Positions 46,101 through 54,911 of a stretch of 64,000 nt of DNA are shown here, one piece after another. The DNA lies in the NCBI RefSeq assembly GCF_900475415.1, contig NZ_LS483388.1, forward strand, positions 1,164,001 to 1,228,000, in the 5' to 3' direction. Positions within the stretch are counted from its first letter, which is position 1; each line of letters opens with the position of its first letter. The translations under genes and the position numbers were made by a program. The stretch comes from Streptococcus porcinus (GTDB taxonomy: Bacteria > Bacillota > Bacilli > Lactobacillales > Streptococcaceae). Below the pieces are notes generated by a model. That model was not told where the DNA came from. It did not search any database and saw only the letters and a program-made list of their open reading frames with translations.

Positions 46101-48284
46101 GTGACAACATTTAAAACTATCATATCAAAATTTACAAGTACGCGATTAGGATTTATTCTAACTCTACTCCTTGCTTATTGGATAAAGACCCTTTGGGCTT
46201 ACCAAATGGATTTTTCACTTGATTTAGGAAACCTATATCAAGTCTTCTTATCAATCATCAATCCCATCCCTTTAGCATTATTACTATTGGGATTTGCACT
46301 TTATATTAAAAATACAAAAACATTCTATATCCTCTCTTGGATAATTTATGTCATTTTGAACTTGTTACTAATTTCAAATGCTATTTATTATCGCGAATTT
46401 TCTGACTTTATCACTGTAAGTGCCATGTTAGCCTCTAGTAAGGTGTCCGCAGGTTTAGGCGATTCCGCCTTAAATTTACTACGTTTCTGGGACATTATTT
46501 TTATTCTAGACTTTATTATCTTTGGTATTCTAAAAGTCAGCAAAAGATTAACTAGAGACCATAGGCCTTTTAACAAAAGAGCTGCCTTTGCTGTCTCTGC
46601 TCTTTCTTTCTTGATGCTCACTGCCAATTTATTCCTAGCAGAGATTGATCGACCTGAACTATTAACGCGTGGTTTTTCTAATACTTATATTGTTAGAGCG
46701 CTTGGTCTACCAGCTTTCACTATGTATAGTGCAAATCAAACTTACCAAGCACAAAAAGAGCGCAACGGCGCTACAGCAGATGAATTAGTTGCTGTCAAAA
46801 AATATGTTCAGGAACATTACGCAGCGCCAAATCCTAAATATTATGGGATTGCAAAAGGTAAAAATGTTATTGTTATTCATCTAGAAAGTTTCCAGCAATT
46901 CTTAATTGATTATAAATTAAAATCTGGCGATAAAGAGTATGAAGTAACACCTTTTCTTAACTCACTTTACCATTCAAAATCAACGTTCGCCTTTTCAAAC
47001 TTTTTCCACCAAGTCAAAGCAGGGAAAACATCTGATGCTGAGACCATGATGGAAAACTCACTCTTTGGTTTAAATAGCGGTTCCTTCATGGTAAACTATG
47101 GAGGTGATAATACACAATTTGCTGCGCCCTCAATCCTTCGACAAAAAGATGGTTATACCAGTGCTGTCTTCCATGGTAATGTAGGTACCTTTTGGAATAG
47201 GAACAATGCATATAAACAATGGGGATATAACTACTTCTTTGATTCTTCATATTTCTCAAAACAGACCAAAAATAATTCTTTCCAATACGGACTCAATGAC
47301 AAGTACATGTTCAAAGATTCTATCAAATATTTAGAAAGAATGCAGCAACCTTTCTATACTAAGTTTATTACTGTAAGTAACCATTATCCTTATACCAGCT
47401 TAAAAGGTGAGAAGGATGAAGAAGGCTTCCCACTAGCAGAAACCAAAGATGAAACTATTAATGGCTATTTTGCAACAGCAAACTATCTCGATTCCTCTAT
47501 CAAATCCTTTTTTGACTATTTAAAAGCATCAGGCTTATATGACAAATCAGTTATTGTACTTTACGGAGATCATTATGGTATCTCTAACTCACGTAATACT
47601 AATCTAGCTGCCTTATTGGGTAAGGATCCCGAAACTTGGTCTGAATATGACAACGCTATGCTTCAACGCGTACCATATATGATACATATCCCAGGTTATC
47701 ACGATGGTGGCATTAAAGATACTTTTGGGGGCGAAATTGATGCTCTACCAACCTTACTTCATGTGCTTGGTATTGATACTTCCAAGTATATTCAACTCGG
47801 TCAGGATTTATTATCTCCTCAAAATAAACAAATCGTAGCTCAAAGGACCTCCGGAACCTATATGACCCCTGATTACACCAACTACGGTGGCAGACTTTAT
47901 AATACTAAAACCGGTGTTGAAATTACAAATCCTGATGAAGTAACTCTTGAAAAAACAAAAGCCATCCGCGAACAAACCGCACAACAATTATCAGTCAGTG
48001 ATAATGTCCAAACGGGTGATCTCCTTCGCTTCAATACGGATAATGGCTTAGAAAAAACAGATCCAAGTAAATTTCTTTACACACATCAATTGAAACAAAT
48101 GAAAAAAATCGAAAAAGAACTTGGCAATAAGTCAACGAGTCTCTATAGTGAAAATGGTGATAAAACGACTATAAGCCTTTTCAAAGCTCCTTCCTATCTA
48201 GAACTCAATCCTAAAGAGGAAAAACCATCATTCTCATCTGATGATGGTAACTCAAAAGACGGGAAAAAGATTGAAAAGAACTAA
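46101..48284 (+). CDS. ltaS: Lipoteichoic acid synthase family protein
   Basis: 727 residues: five N-terminal membrane segments (to about residue 180), then an extracellular sulfatase-fold domain. The catalytic Thr310 lies in AGKTSDAETMMENS, a metal Glu262 in IHLESFQQF, and YGDHYG near residue 495 supplies more metal ligands. It polymerises glycerol phosphate from phosphatidylglycerol onto a glycolipid. The acidic, lysine-rich tail (about 690-727) is longer than in the staphylococcal enzyme. GTG 46101 follows GAGGAAG. Confidence 0.92.
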   Translation: MTTFKTIISKFTSTRLGFILTLLLAYWIKTLWAYQMDFSLDLGNLYQVFLSIINPIPLALLLLGFALYIKNTKTFYILSWIIYVILNLLLISNAIYYREFSDFITVSAMLASSKVSAGLGDSALNLLRFWDIIFILDFIIFGILKVSKRLTRDHRPFNKRAAFAVSALSFLMLTANLFLAEIDRPELLTRGFSNTYIVRALGLPAFTMYSANQTYQAQKERNGATADELVAVKKYVQEHYAAPNPKYYGIAKGKNVIVIHLESFQQFLIDYKLKSGDKEYEVTPFLNSLYHSKSTFAFSNFFHQVKAGKTSDAETMMENSLFGLNSGSFMVNYGGDNTQFAAPSILRQKDGYTSAVFHGNVGTFWNRNNAYKQWGYNYFFDSSYFSKQTKNNSFQYGLNDKYMFKDSIKYLERMQQPFYTKFITVSNHYPYTSLKGEKDEEGFPLAETKDETINGYFATANYLDSSIKSFFDYLKASGLYDKSVIVLYGDHYGISNSRNTNLAALLGKDPETWSEYDNAMLQRVPYMIHIPGYHDGGIKDTFGGEIDALPTLLHVLGIDTSKYIQLGQDLLSPQNKQIVAQRTSGTYMTPDYTNYGGRLYNTKTGVEITNPDEVTLEKTKAIREQTAQQLSVSDNVQTGDLLRFNTDNGLEKTDPSKFLYTHQLKQMKKIEKELGNKSTSLYSENGDKTTISLFKAPSYLELNPKEEKPSFSSDDGNSKDGKKIEKN

Positions 48285-48292
48285 CGCTATTT

Positions 48293-48333
48293 AAAAAGGC
48301 ACCTCTATCTTAATAGATAGAGGTGCTTTTTTG
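48293..48333 (+). terminator. Terminator of ltaS
   Basis: AAAAAGGCACCTCTATC / GATAGAGGTGCTTTTTT. Confidence 0.92.
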
Positions 48334-48344
48334 ATATAAAATAA

Positions 48345-48406
48345 AAAAAGAAGTTGTGAGAAAAATCGCCTTATCAACAAGACTAATTCTTCCCACTCCT
48401 TCTGAT
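48345..48406 (-). terminator. Possible terminator of the infC operon
   Basis: Imperfect stem AGAAGGAGTGGGAA / TTTCTCACAACTTCT with a T-run on the minus strand and a large loop. Less certain than the others. Confidence 0.4.
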
Positions 48407-48415
48407 TAGGTAAAA

Positions 48416-48775
48416 TTATTTGCCCAATTTATTTTTTGCTGCATCAGCAAGTGCTGTAAATCCAGCTGCATCTGTAACAGCTAAATCTGCAAGCATTTTA
48501 CGGTTAACTTCAATTTCAGCAAGTTTCAAACCATGCATTAATTGTGAATAAGATAATCCATTCATGCGAGCTGCTGCATTAATACGTGTAATCCATAATT
48601 TGCGGAAATCACGTTTCTTTTGACGACGGTCACGGTATGCATAGTAATAAGAATTCATTACTTGTTCTTTTGCAGTACGGAACAAGATATGTTTTGCTCC
48701 ATAGTAACCTTTAGCTAATTTTAATATACGTTTGCGACGTTTGCGTGAAACAACTCCACCTTTAACACGAGCCAT
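48416..48775 (-). CDS. rplT: Ribosomal protein L20
   Basis: 119 residues, beginning [19 protein letters not shown]. Last gene of infC-rpmI-rplT. In Firmicutes L20 represses this operon through its leader RNA. Confidence 0.98.
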   Translation of the reverse strand: MARVKGGVVSRKRRKRILKLAKGYYGAKHILFRTAKEQVMNSYYYAYRDRRQKKRDFRKLWITRINAAARMNGLSYSQLMHGLKLAEIEVNRKMLADLAVTDAAGFTALADAAKNKLGK

Positions 48776-48829
48776 TTATATTTCCTCCAAATAGTTCTAA
48801 TAATTCTAGTAAATGTTTAACTAAGTCTC

Positions 48830-49030
48830 TTATCTAAGACCAGTAAGCATTGCTTTAATACGTTTAAAATCTCCTGCGCTTACCATTGAAGCTTTACGAA
48901 GATGACGACGTTGCTTTTTAGTTTTGCCGTGGAAACGGTGTGATGTAAAAGCGCGGAAGCGTTTCAAACCACCAGAACCTGTACGTTTAAAACGTTTAGC
49001 TGATGCGCGGTGTGTTTTTTGTTTTGGCAT
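48830..49030 (-). CDS. rpmI: Ribosomal protein L35
   Basis: 66 residues, very basic, beginning [18 protein letters not shown]. Middle gene of the operon. Confidence 0.98.
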   Translation of the reverse strand: MPKQKTHRASAKRFKRTGSGGLKRFRAFTSHRFHGKTKKQRRHLRKASMVSAGDFKRIKAMLTGLR

Positions 49031-49071
49031 TTTTGTATTCTCCTCTTACTAAATCTTAAAAACTGTGACAA

Positions 49072-49602
49072 TTATTTTTTGTCTGAAATTGGTGCAAGTT
49101 GCATAAACATTTGGCGACCATCCATTTTTGCTCTTTGCTCAATGATAGCAATATCCTGAGTAGCTTCAGCAAATTCAGCTAGAACCTTTGCACCAATCTC
49201 TTTATGAGTAATCATACGCCCTTTAAAGCGAATAGAAACTTTAACCTTATTACCCTTTTCAAGGAATTTACGGCCATTACGAAGCTTCGTCTCAAAGTCA
49301 CCCTTATCAATAACGGGACTCAAACGTACCTCCTTAACAGTTACAACGCTCTGTTTCTTACGTTGTTCTTTTTGTTTCTTTTGAAACTCAAATTTGAACT
49401 TTCCATAGTCCATGATTTTGGCTACTGGAGGAACAGCTTGTGGCTGGATTAAAACCAAATCAACATTCGCATTATCAGCAATTGATTGTGCTTCTGATAA
49501 TGGTTTTATACCTAATTGTTCACCTTCTAGACCAACTAGACGAACTTCACGAACGCGAATTTCATCATTAATGAATAGATCCTTTTTAGCTATGATCTTC
49601 AC
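49072..49602 (-). CDS. infC: Translation initiation factor IF-3, non-AUG start likely
   Basis: Up to 176 residues with the family core [14 protein letters not shown], then [12 protein letters not shown] and VSIRFKGR. The N-terminal region has no ATG. GTG 49602 is possible but is itself part of the ribosome binding site AAAGAGGTGA. ATC 49596 and ATA 49593 lie three and six bases after that site, and ATA is spaced best. Rare start codons on infC are a known device: IF-3 rejects them and so limits its own synthesis. The end coordinate given is the longest possible frame; the true start is probably 49593 (173 residues). Confidence 0.93.
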   Translation of the reverse strand: MKIIAKKDLFINDEIRVREVRLVGLEGEQLGIKPLSEAQSIADNANVDLVLIQPQAVPPVAKIMDYGKFKFEFQKKQKEQRKKQSVVTVKEVRLSPVIDKGDFETKLRNGRKFLEKGNKVKVSIRFKGRMITHKEIGAKVLAEFAEATQDIAIIEQRAKMDGRQMFMQLAPISDKK

Positions 49603-49624
49603 CTCTTTATTTTTTTAGAGAAAA

Positions 49625-49745
49625 ACGAAAGCGGACCTGATAAATCAAGCCCGCACACATAATATCCAAATGGATTTTGATATGTAGGGCCAGACAACCT
49701 AAGTCGCAAGGCGAGAAGCTCTCACTTCTACTTTTCTCATTGTTA
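49625..49745 (-). ncRNA. infC operon leader with attenuator
   Basis: About 120 bases between promoter and infC. It ends in a 10 bp stem GCGGGCTTGA-TTTA-TCAGGTCCGC followed by TTTCGTTTTTC, an intrinsic terminator form (about 49628-49660), with upstream stems able to compete (AGAAGTGAGAGCTTCT). Fits an L20-type autoregulatory leader. A 13-codon ORF starts at its 5' end without a ribosome binding site and is probably not translated. Confidence 0.7.
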
Positions 49746-49747
49746 CT

Positions 49748-49776
49748 ATACTACCATGAAATTTAATCCATGTCAA
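49748..49776 (-). promoter_or_regulatory. Promoter of infC-rpmI-rplT
   Basis: TTGACA (49771-49776), 17 bp, TAGTAT (49748-49753), overlapping the last codons of cmk. Confidence 0.8.
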
Positions 49777-50443
49777 TTATTTTTTCTGCCTTTTCTTGAA
49801 TAAATGTTACTACACCTTGAATATCAACACCTGTTGTATCAAAAACAATAGCATCATCTGCTGCTTTTAGTGGCGAAACTTGTCGATGACTATCTTTATA
49901 GTCACGTGCTGCAATTTCATCCTTTAAAATTTCTAGATTAGTCTTTATCCCTTTTTCAGTATTTTCCTTATAGCGCCTTATAGCTCTCTCTTCGACAGAT
50001 GCAATTAAAAAGACTTTTAGTTCAGCGTCTGGCAAAACAACGGTCCCGATATCACGGCCATCCATAATAATAGCGCCCTTTGCTGCAATACGTCTTTGCT
50101 GATCTACGAGTTCCTCACGGATTTTGGCAATAGCCGAAACCCATGAAACATTATTAGTAACATCATTTTGCCGAATAGCTAAGGTAACATCCCTCTGTCC
50201 AAGATAGACCAATTGACTACCATCACTAGCTTTTTTGAAAGAAATAGGTTGTTTTGATAATTCCACTAGCAAAGCATCTACATCTTTTTCTGTAAAATGA
50301 TTCTCTAAGGCAATATAAGTTGCACAACGGTACATAGCACCAGTGTCCAAATAAGTATAGCCAAGATTTTTAGCAATAATCTTGGCTACAGTACTTTTAC
50401 CACTTGATGCAGGACCGTCGATTGCGATTCTAATAGCTTTCAT
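49763..50443 (-). CDS. cmk: Cytidylate kinase
   Basis: 226 residues. P-loop [12 protein letters not shown] near the N-terminus, [14 protein letters not shown] for substrate, and AIRRY in the lid. It phosphorylates CMP and dCMP. It follows the LysM-protein gene by 17 bases. Confidence 0.97.
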   Translation of the reverse strand: MKAIRIAIDGPASSGKSTVAKIIAKNLGYTYLDTGAMYRCATYIALENHFTEKDVDALLVELSKQPISFKKASDGSQLVYLGQRDVTLAIRQNDVTNNVSWVSAIAKIREELVDQQRRIAAKGAIIMDGRDIGTVVLPDAELKVFLIASVEERAIRRYKENTEKGIKTNLEILKDEIAARDYKDSHRQVSPLKAADDAIVFDTTGVDIQGVVTFIQEKAEKIIDMD

Positions 50444-50460
50444 GTTGTCCTCTTATAAAA

Positions 50461-50955
50461 TTAGTTAATATATACCGCATCACCGGGATTTGCATACCAA
50501 TACCCTAATGTCATGTGGTCCGGATTTAAAGTTTGTAATTGTTCTACACTAATACCTGCTCTCGCAGCAATAGATGCAACGCCCTCTCCCTGTAAAACAA
50601 TAATCGTTTCGCCTTTTTTAGTACTCGAACTTGATGCTGTACTAGAAGATGTCTCAGCCATTGATGAACTACTTGTTTGTCCCTTTTTTGAAGATGACTT
50701 AGCAGCTTTTGATGCTTTGGCGTTTTCGTTTGATTTTGATATAGATGCTCCATAAAAACCGCTTGTGGCTGTTGTGCGATCTCCTCCACTGTTTGATGTG
50801 TAGAAGAAAATAAACAAGATCGCAACAATAATAACGAAGAAAACACTTAATAAGGCTGTTAACCAAGGTGTACTCAATATAGGACCTCTAGCTTTTCGCG
50901 ACCTTAACCCTTTATCCTCGTTGACAATTTTTTCTTCCCATGGTTCTTTAGCCAT
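50461..50955 (-). CDS. Membrane-anchored LysM-domain protein
   Basis: 164 residues: cytosolic acidic start, one membrane segment (about 34-52), a Ser/Ala/Lys-rich spacer (75-115) and a C-terminal LysM-like domain (VLQGEGVASIAARAGISVEQLQTLN). It matches the surface-associated protein family found beside cmk in streptococci and enterococci. It probably holds peptidoglycan from the membrane side. ATG 50955 follows AAGGGGGAAG and is divergent from the ferredoxin gene. Confidence 0.85.
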   Translation of the reverse strand: MAKEPWEEKIVNEDKGLRSRKARGPILSTPWLTALLSVFFVIIVAILFIFFYTSNSGGDRTTATSGFYGASISKSNENAKASKAAKSSSKKGQTSSSSMAETSSSTASSSSTKKGETIIVLQGEGVASIAARAGISVEQLQTLNPDHMTLGYWYANPGDAVYIN

Positions 50956-50966
50956 GATCTTCCCCC

Positions 50967-50995
50967 TTGTTAAATAAACAAAATCATATTAAAAT
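50967..50995 (+). promoter_or_regulatory. Promoter abutting the ferredoxin gene
   Basis: TTGTTA (50967-50972), 17 bp, TAAAAT (50990-50995), then only six bases to ATG 51002. Predicts transcription starting at the ATG. Confidence 0.65.
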
Positions 50996-51001
50996 GATAC
51001 T

Positions 51002-51199
51002 ATGAAAGTATCTATAATTCCAGAAAAGTGTATTGCATGCGGTCTTTGTCAGACCTACTCTGACCTCTTTGACTACCGAGACGATGGCATCGTAAAGTTT
51101 ACAGACTCAGATAGTTTGCAAAAAGAAATCTCTCTTCATGATAGTCAAACTTTACGTGCTGTTAAATCATGCCCAACTAAAGCACTTACAATAGAGTAA
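51002..51199 (+). CDS. fer: Ferredoxin with one [4Fe-4S] cluster, predicted leaderless
   Basis: 65 residues. Cluster ligands C10, C13, C16 (CIACGLC) and C57 (SCPTKAL) give one [4Fe-4S] centre; a second set is absent. A low-potential electron carrier, perhaps the partner of the ferredoxin-NADP reductase at 21985-22977 (inference). No ribosome binding site precedes ATG 51002; the -10 box ends six bases upstream. Its last 14 bases overlap the convergent ebsA-like gene. Confidence 0.92.
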   Translation: MKVSIIPEKCIACGLCQTYSDLFDYRDDGIVKFTDSDSLQKEISLHDSQTLRAVKSCPTKALTIE

Positions 51200-51674
51200 G
51201 TGTCTTTTTTTCATCTTTATAGTATTCAAAATAATCCAAATTAATCAAATTATCAACAAGAATAACTTCCCCTTTAAAGTATGGATTAATAACTAAAGCA
51301 TCAAGAAAATATTTCTTAGGCCATTTACGCATATAAAAGAGATAGTTTTTATCACTTGTGCAAATAGTCACAGTTGATTTAGTGACTTCAACTTTAGTGA
51401 TATCAGCAATTGCTAATCTCTGTGGCCCTAAAAGTCTTAACGAAACAATTCTTAAAACTCCATCTTCCTCAATTAGGAAATAACGATGCAATCCAATTCC
51501 CACTAAGACGATAAATATGAAAAATAAGATAAAGACACGCCTAGGAATATTGGTATTCTCATAAAGGAGCGATAATCCAATAAAAATGGGAGAAATCGCA
51601 ATTGACCAATAGATAATAGACCATGATAATTCTGGTTGCCAGTGGTATCGGATTTTACCAAAAATTTTAATCAT
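51186..51674 (-). CDS. EbsA-family membrane protein
   Basis: 162 residues with two membrane segments (about 17-38 and 45-66) and a soluble C-terminal part. It matches the EbsA family located between pepT and fer in many streptococci. The enterococcal gene was linked to aggregation-substance expression; function here is unknown. ATG 51674 follows AAGGGGAC. Confidence 0.75.
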   Translation of the reverse strand: MIKIFGKIRYHWQPELSWSIIYWSIAISPIFIGLSLLYENTNIPRRVFILFFIFIVLVGIGLHRYFLIEEDGVLRIVSLRLLGPQRLAIADITKVEVTKSTVTICTSDKNYLFYMRKWPKKYFLDALVINPYFKGEVILVDNLINLDYFEYYKDEKKTLTLL

Positions 51675-51704
51675 TTGATTTAGTCCCCTTAAACTTTTAA
51701 ATAA

Positions 51705-52928
51705 CTATGGTTTTTGCACGATACCAACAATAACTTGAACAGCTTTTTCCATAGTTTCAAGGCTAACAAATTCGAAACGGCCATGCATATTTTCTCCACC
51801 AGCAAAAATATTTGGTGTAGGGATACCCATAAAGGAAATTTTTGATCCATCTGTACCACCACGTATTGGCTCAATGATTGGTTTTATAGATAAGTCCTCC
51901 ATCACTTCTTTAGCTAACTCAACAGGTGTCATGTCTTTTTCAATAACTTTACGCATGTTGTAATATTGATCATAAAGAGTAAGGATAACCCGCTCTGCAC
52001 CAAGTTCGGCATTCATCTTGTCCGCAATAGCTTGAACTTTTGCTTTTCTCTCTTGGAAAGAAGCTTCATCGAAATCTCGAATAATATACGAGCTATGCGC
52101 CTCTTCAACACTACCTGACATCTCAGTCAGCATATAGAAACCATCATATCCATCTGTCAATTCTGGGCGTTCACTTATCGGTAGCTGATGGTGAAAGTCT
52201 ATGGCTAACTGCAGAGCATTAATCATTTGACCTTTTGCAGTTCCAGGATGAACATTTCGACCTAAAAATGTCAAATCCAGACCGGCTGCGCTAAAGGTTT
52301 CAAATTGTAGTTCTCCTAAAGGCCCTCCATCCACAGTGTAGGCAAAATCAACGTTAAAATCTTCAACATCAAATTTATCAGCACCAACTCCAATTTCCTC
52401 ATCAGGACCGAAAGCGACACGAATCTCACAGTGCTCTATTTTGGGATTAGCTACTAAAAACTCAATAGCTGTCATTATTTCAGCTATTCCTGATTTATCA
52501 TCTGAACCAAGTAAGGTTGTTCCATCCGTTGTAATGAGAGTTTGGCCTAAATAATTATTCAGATTTGAAAATGCTTCAGGATCTAATGAATAACCAGATT
52601 CACCCAAAGCAATTGCTCCCCCTTGGTAATTTTCAATAATTTGGGGATTAACATTTTCAGCATTAAAATCAGCAGTATCAATGTGAGAAATGAAACCAAT
52701 TTTACGGGTTAAATGACTAGCATTAGCCGGTAAAGTTCCCACAATATAGCCATTTTCAGGGATATAGTGAACATTCTGCAAGCCTATTGCTTCCATTTCT
52801 GGCTTTAAAATGTTCAAAGCAAAATCTACTTGACTTTGGGTACTGGGAGTTGTCTTACTTTCAGGATTACTGCGTGTATTAACTTTAACGTACTTCAAAA
52901 AACGTTCTAAAAGAGTGTTATTTAACAT
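51705..52928 (-). CDS. pepT: Tripeptidase (peptidase T)
   Basis: 407 residues from ATG 52928 ([16 protein letters not shown]), chosen because TTGAGG precedes it; the in-frame TTG at 52940 is not a likely start. M20 metallopeptidase with zinc ligands in [10 protein letters not shown] and SDDKSGIAE, general base in GPDEEIGVG, and C-terminal [13 protein letters not shown]. It removes N-terminal residues from tripeptides. Confidence 0.96.
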   Translation of the reverse strand: MLNNTLLERFLKYVKVNTRSNPESKTTPSTQSQVDFALNILKPEMEAIGLQNVHYIPENGYIVGTLPANASHLTRKIGFISHIDTADFNAENVNPQIIENYQGGAIALGESGYSLDPEAFSNLNNYLGQTLITTDGTTLLGSDDKSGIAEIMTAIEFLVANPKIEHCEIRVAFGPDEEIGVGADKFDVEDFNVDFAYTVDGGPLGELQFETFSAAGLDLTFLGRNVHPGTAKGQMINALQLAIDFHHQLPISERPELTDGYDGFYMLTEMSGSVEEAHSSYIIRDFDEASFQERKAKVQAIADKMNAELGAERVILTLYDQYYNMRKVIEKDMTPVELAKEVMEDLSIKPIIEPIRGGTDGSKISFMGIPTPNIFAGGENMHGRFEFVSLETMEKAVQVIVGIVQKP

Positions 52929-52966
52929 TATCGACCTCAATTATTTATTATCCCCATTATAGCATA

Positions 52967-53010
52967 AAATAGCCCAAAAATCTTAAGCTGAGTAAGATTT
53001 TTGAGCCATT
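52967..53010 (-). terminator. Terminator of the wall polysaccharide/amidase operon
   Basis: GGCTCAAAAATCTTA / TAAGATTTTTGGGCT, directly after the amidase stop, followed by TATTTT. Confidence 0.8.
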
Positions 53011-53012
53011 TT

Positions 53013-54890
53013 TTAGAGTGAATAGTGTTTATAGTATGCCAGAATACCACTAACAACACCGTTAGCTAACTTTTCTTGATAAGCTGCTGTTGTAATCTTT
53101 TCGGATTCAATTGCATTAGACATATAACCCAATTCTAATAGCACAGCTGGGGCTGTTGTTTCTCTTAACACCGCAAAAGTATTTCTCAAAACTCCATTAT
53201 CTTTAGCGGCAGTGTTCCTCACTGCAGCTGACTGAATTGCTTGCGCTAAGAAGGCACTTCTGCTCAAGCGTTCAGGATCATTATGATACAATTCATTAAT
53301 CGCTGATGGATACTCTGGATAATATTCATAATAGTAGGATTCAATTCCATTGGCATAAGAGCTTGTTGATGCATTAAAATGGAGACTGACAAAAAGATCA
53401 GATAATGATGCATTGGCATTTTCCGACCGTGGAATCAAATCAACATATGTATCACTTGTGCGAGTAGTTATAACCTTATATCCAGCTGCTTCTAGCTTAG
53501 CCTTAATCCTATTTTGCATCTGTAAATTCAGGGTTTTCTCATATTGATTAAAGTAAGCTGCTCCAGAATCATAGCCACCATGTCCTGCATCAAGGTAAAT
53601 AATTTTATTAATAACTGCATAATTACCTTGAGAAGCAGACAGACCTATTGGTTTGGCAATTTTATCAACTAATAGAATCTCAATTGCTTCTAAACGTTTT
53701 GATTGATCCGTAGTACCGGCAATAGCATTATCATAAACCCATGCTTGCCAACCGATATCTTGAACATGAACTCGATATTTAACACTGTATTTTTGTGCTA
53801 AAATGCCCGTTAACTGTAATTGCAAAGCTTCTAAGCGACGTGATTGCCCACTTGTACCACTCATATTTCCACTAGTGACATAATTTTGCCAGCCAATGCC
53901 TTGTACATGGCTACGATATTGTAAATTTCCAAATTCATTTGAAGATAAATTAACTATTAGTCCTTCAATTCTTTTTGATTGACCCGTTGTTCCAGCAAGC
54001 TGACCTTCTGCAACAAGTGGTTCCCAACCCATATTTTGAACGTGAGTTTGGTACGTTAAACTTGGTTTTATCATTTGAATAAAGGCTTTATTTTGATCTA
54101 GGCTAGTTTCTGCTCCCTTTGTAATCAAAAAGATTTCAAAAGCTTCCAACTGTTTAGATAAGCCCGTACTACCTGCAAAGGCACCATTTTTAGCCCAACC
54201 AAGCCAGCCATAAGAGGCAATATGAGTACGATAATAGATATCGTATTTAAGGGCTAAATTACCAGTTAAATTGATCTGAATAGCTTCAATTGCCTTAGAT
54301 TGACCTGTCGTTCCACTAATCTGACCAGTTGATACAGCTTTTTGCCAACCTGAATTAACGACTGAACTATTATAAGTGATTGTACCTGTATAAGGAGTTG
54401 AAATATTAATTTTGATAGCTTCTAGTCGTTTAGATTGACCTGTCGTTCCGCTCACTAAACCATCAGTTACTGGCGCTTGCCAACCGATATCCTGAACATG
54501 ACCTGAATAGGAGAGGACTGTGTCTTGTACTGCTGCAGTTTTGACCTCAGTTTGATCAGTTTTTTTAACCAAAGTTATCGGAGTTGTTGAAGGAATCGTT
54601 TTAGTATCCTGGTTAACTGTTGATAACACTTGTGACTCTTGGGAAGAAATAAGATCTTTTGAAGCTGTATTTTGTGGTTTTGAAACTAGCTTAGTAGGTA
54701 TGGCTTGCTCACTTAGTCCATTTTGCACACCAGTTGTATTTTGCTGATTAATAGTAACAGAACTAGTTGCACTATCAGTTGCTAGTGGTGTGCTAACATC
54801 ATTTGCATGGATTATGCCTGCATTCAAAAGATTAGCTAAAGTAATACCCGCAAGTAAATAAAACTTTTTTGAGCCATAGTATTTTTTCAT
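53013..54890 (-). CDS. Secreted N-acetylmuramoyl-L-alanine amidase with six ChW repeats
   Basis: 625 residues. Signal peptide to about Ala29, a Thr/Ser/Gln-rich stretch (30-125), then six clostridial hydrophobic W repeats of about 45 residues (130-415; each with GW and GTTGQSKRLEA-like blocks), then an Amidase_3 domain (426-625). Zinc ligands H437, E451 and H504 and catalytic E586 are all present. It cuts the stem peptide from glycan; ChW repeats probably bind a wall polymer. It closes the polysaccharide locus, so it may bind or act where that polymer is attached (inference). Confidence 0.92.
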   Translation of the reverse strand: MKKYYGSKKFYLLAGITLANLLNAGIIHANDVSTPLATDSATSSVTINQQNTTGVQNGLSEQAIPTKLVSKPQNTASKDLISSQESQVLSTVNQDTKTIPSTTPITLVKKTDQTEVKTAAVQDTVLSYSGHVQDIGWQAPVTDGLVSGTTGQSKRLEAIKINISTPYTGTITYNSSVVNSGWQKAVSTGQISGTTGQSKAIEAIQINLTGNLALKYDIYYRTHIASYGWLGWAKNGAFAGSTGLSKQLEAFEIFLITKGAETSLDQNKAFIQMIKPSLTYQTHVQNMGWEPLVAEGQLAGTTGQSKRIEGLIVNLSSNEFGNLQYRSHVQGIGWQNYVTSGNMSGTSGQSRRLEALQLQLTGILAQKYSVKYRVHVQDIGWQAWVYDNAIAGTTDQSKRLEAIEILLVDKIAKPIGLSASQGNYAVINKIIYLDAGHGGYDSGAAYFNQYEKTLNLQMQNRIKAKLEAAGYKVITTRTSDTYVDLIPRSENANASLSDLFVSLHFNASTSSYANGIESYYYEYYPEYPSAINELYHNDPERLSRSAFLAQAIQSAAVRNTAAKDNGVLRNTFAVLRETTAPAVLLELGYMSNAIESEKITTAAYQEKLANGVVSGILAYYKHYSL

Positions 54891-54911
54891 TTTTTATCTC
54901 CATTATCACCT

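Noticed and set aside
49690..49735. 13-codon ORF at the start of the infC leader
   Set aside because: No ribosome binding site, and its bases are part of a leader stem; RNA structure explains the conservation better.
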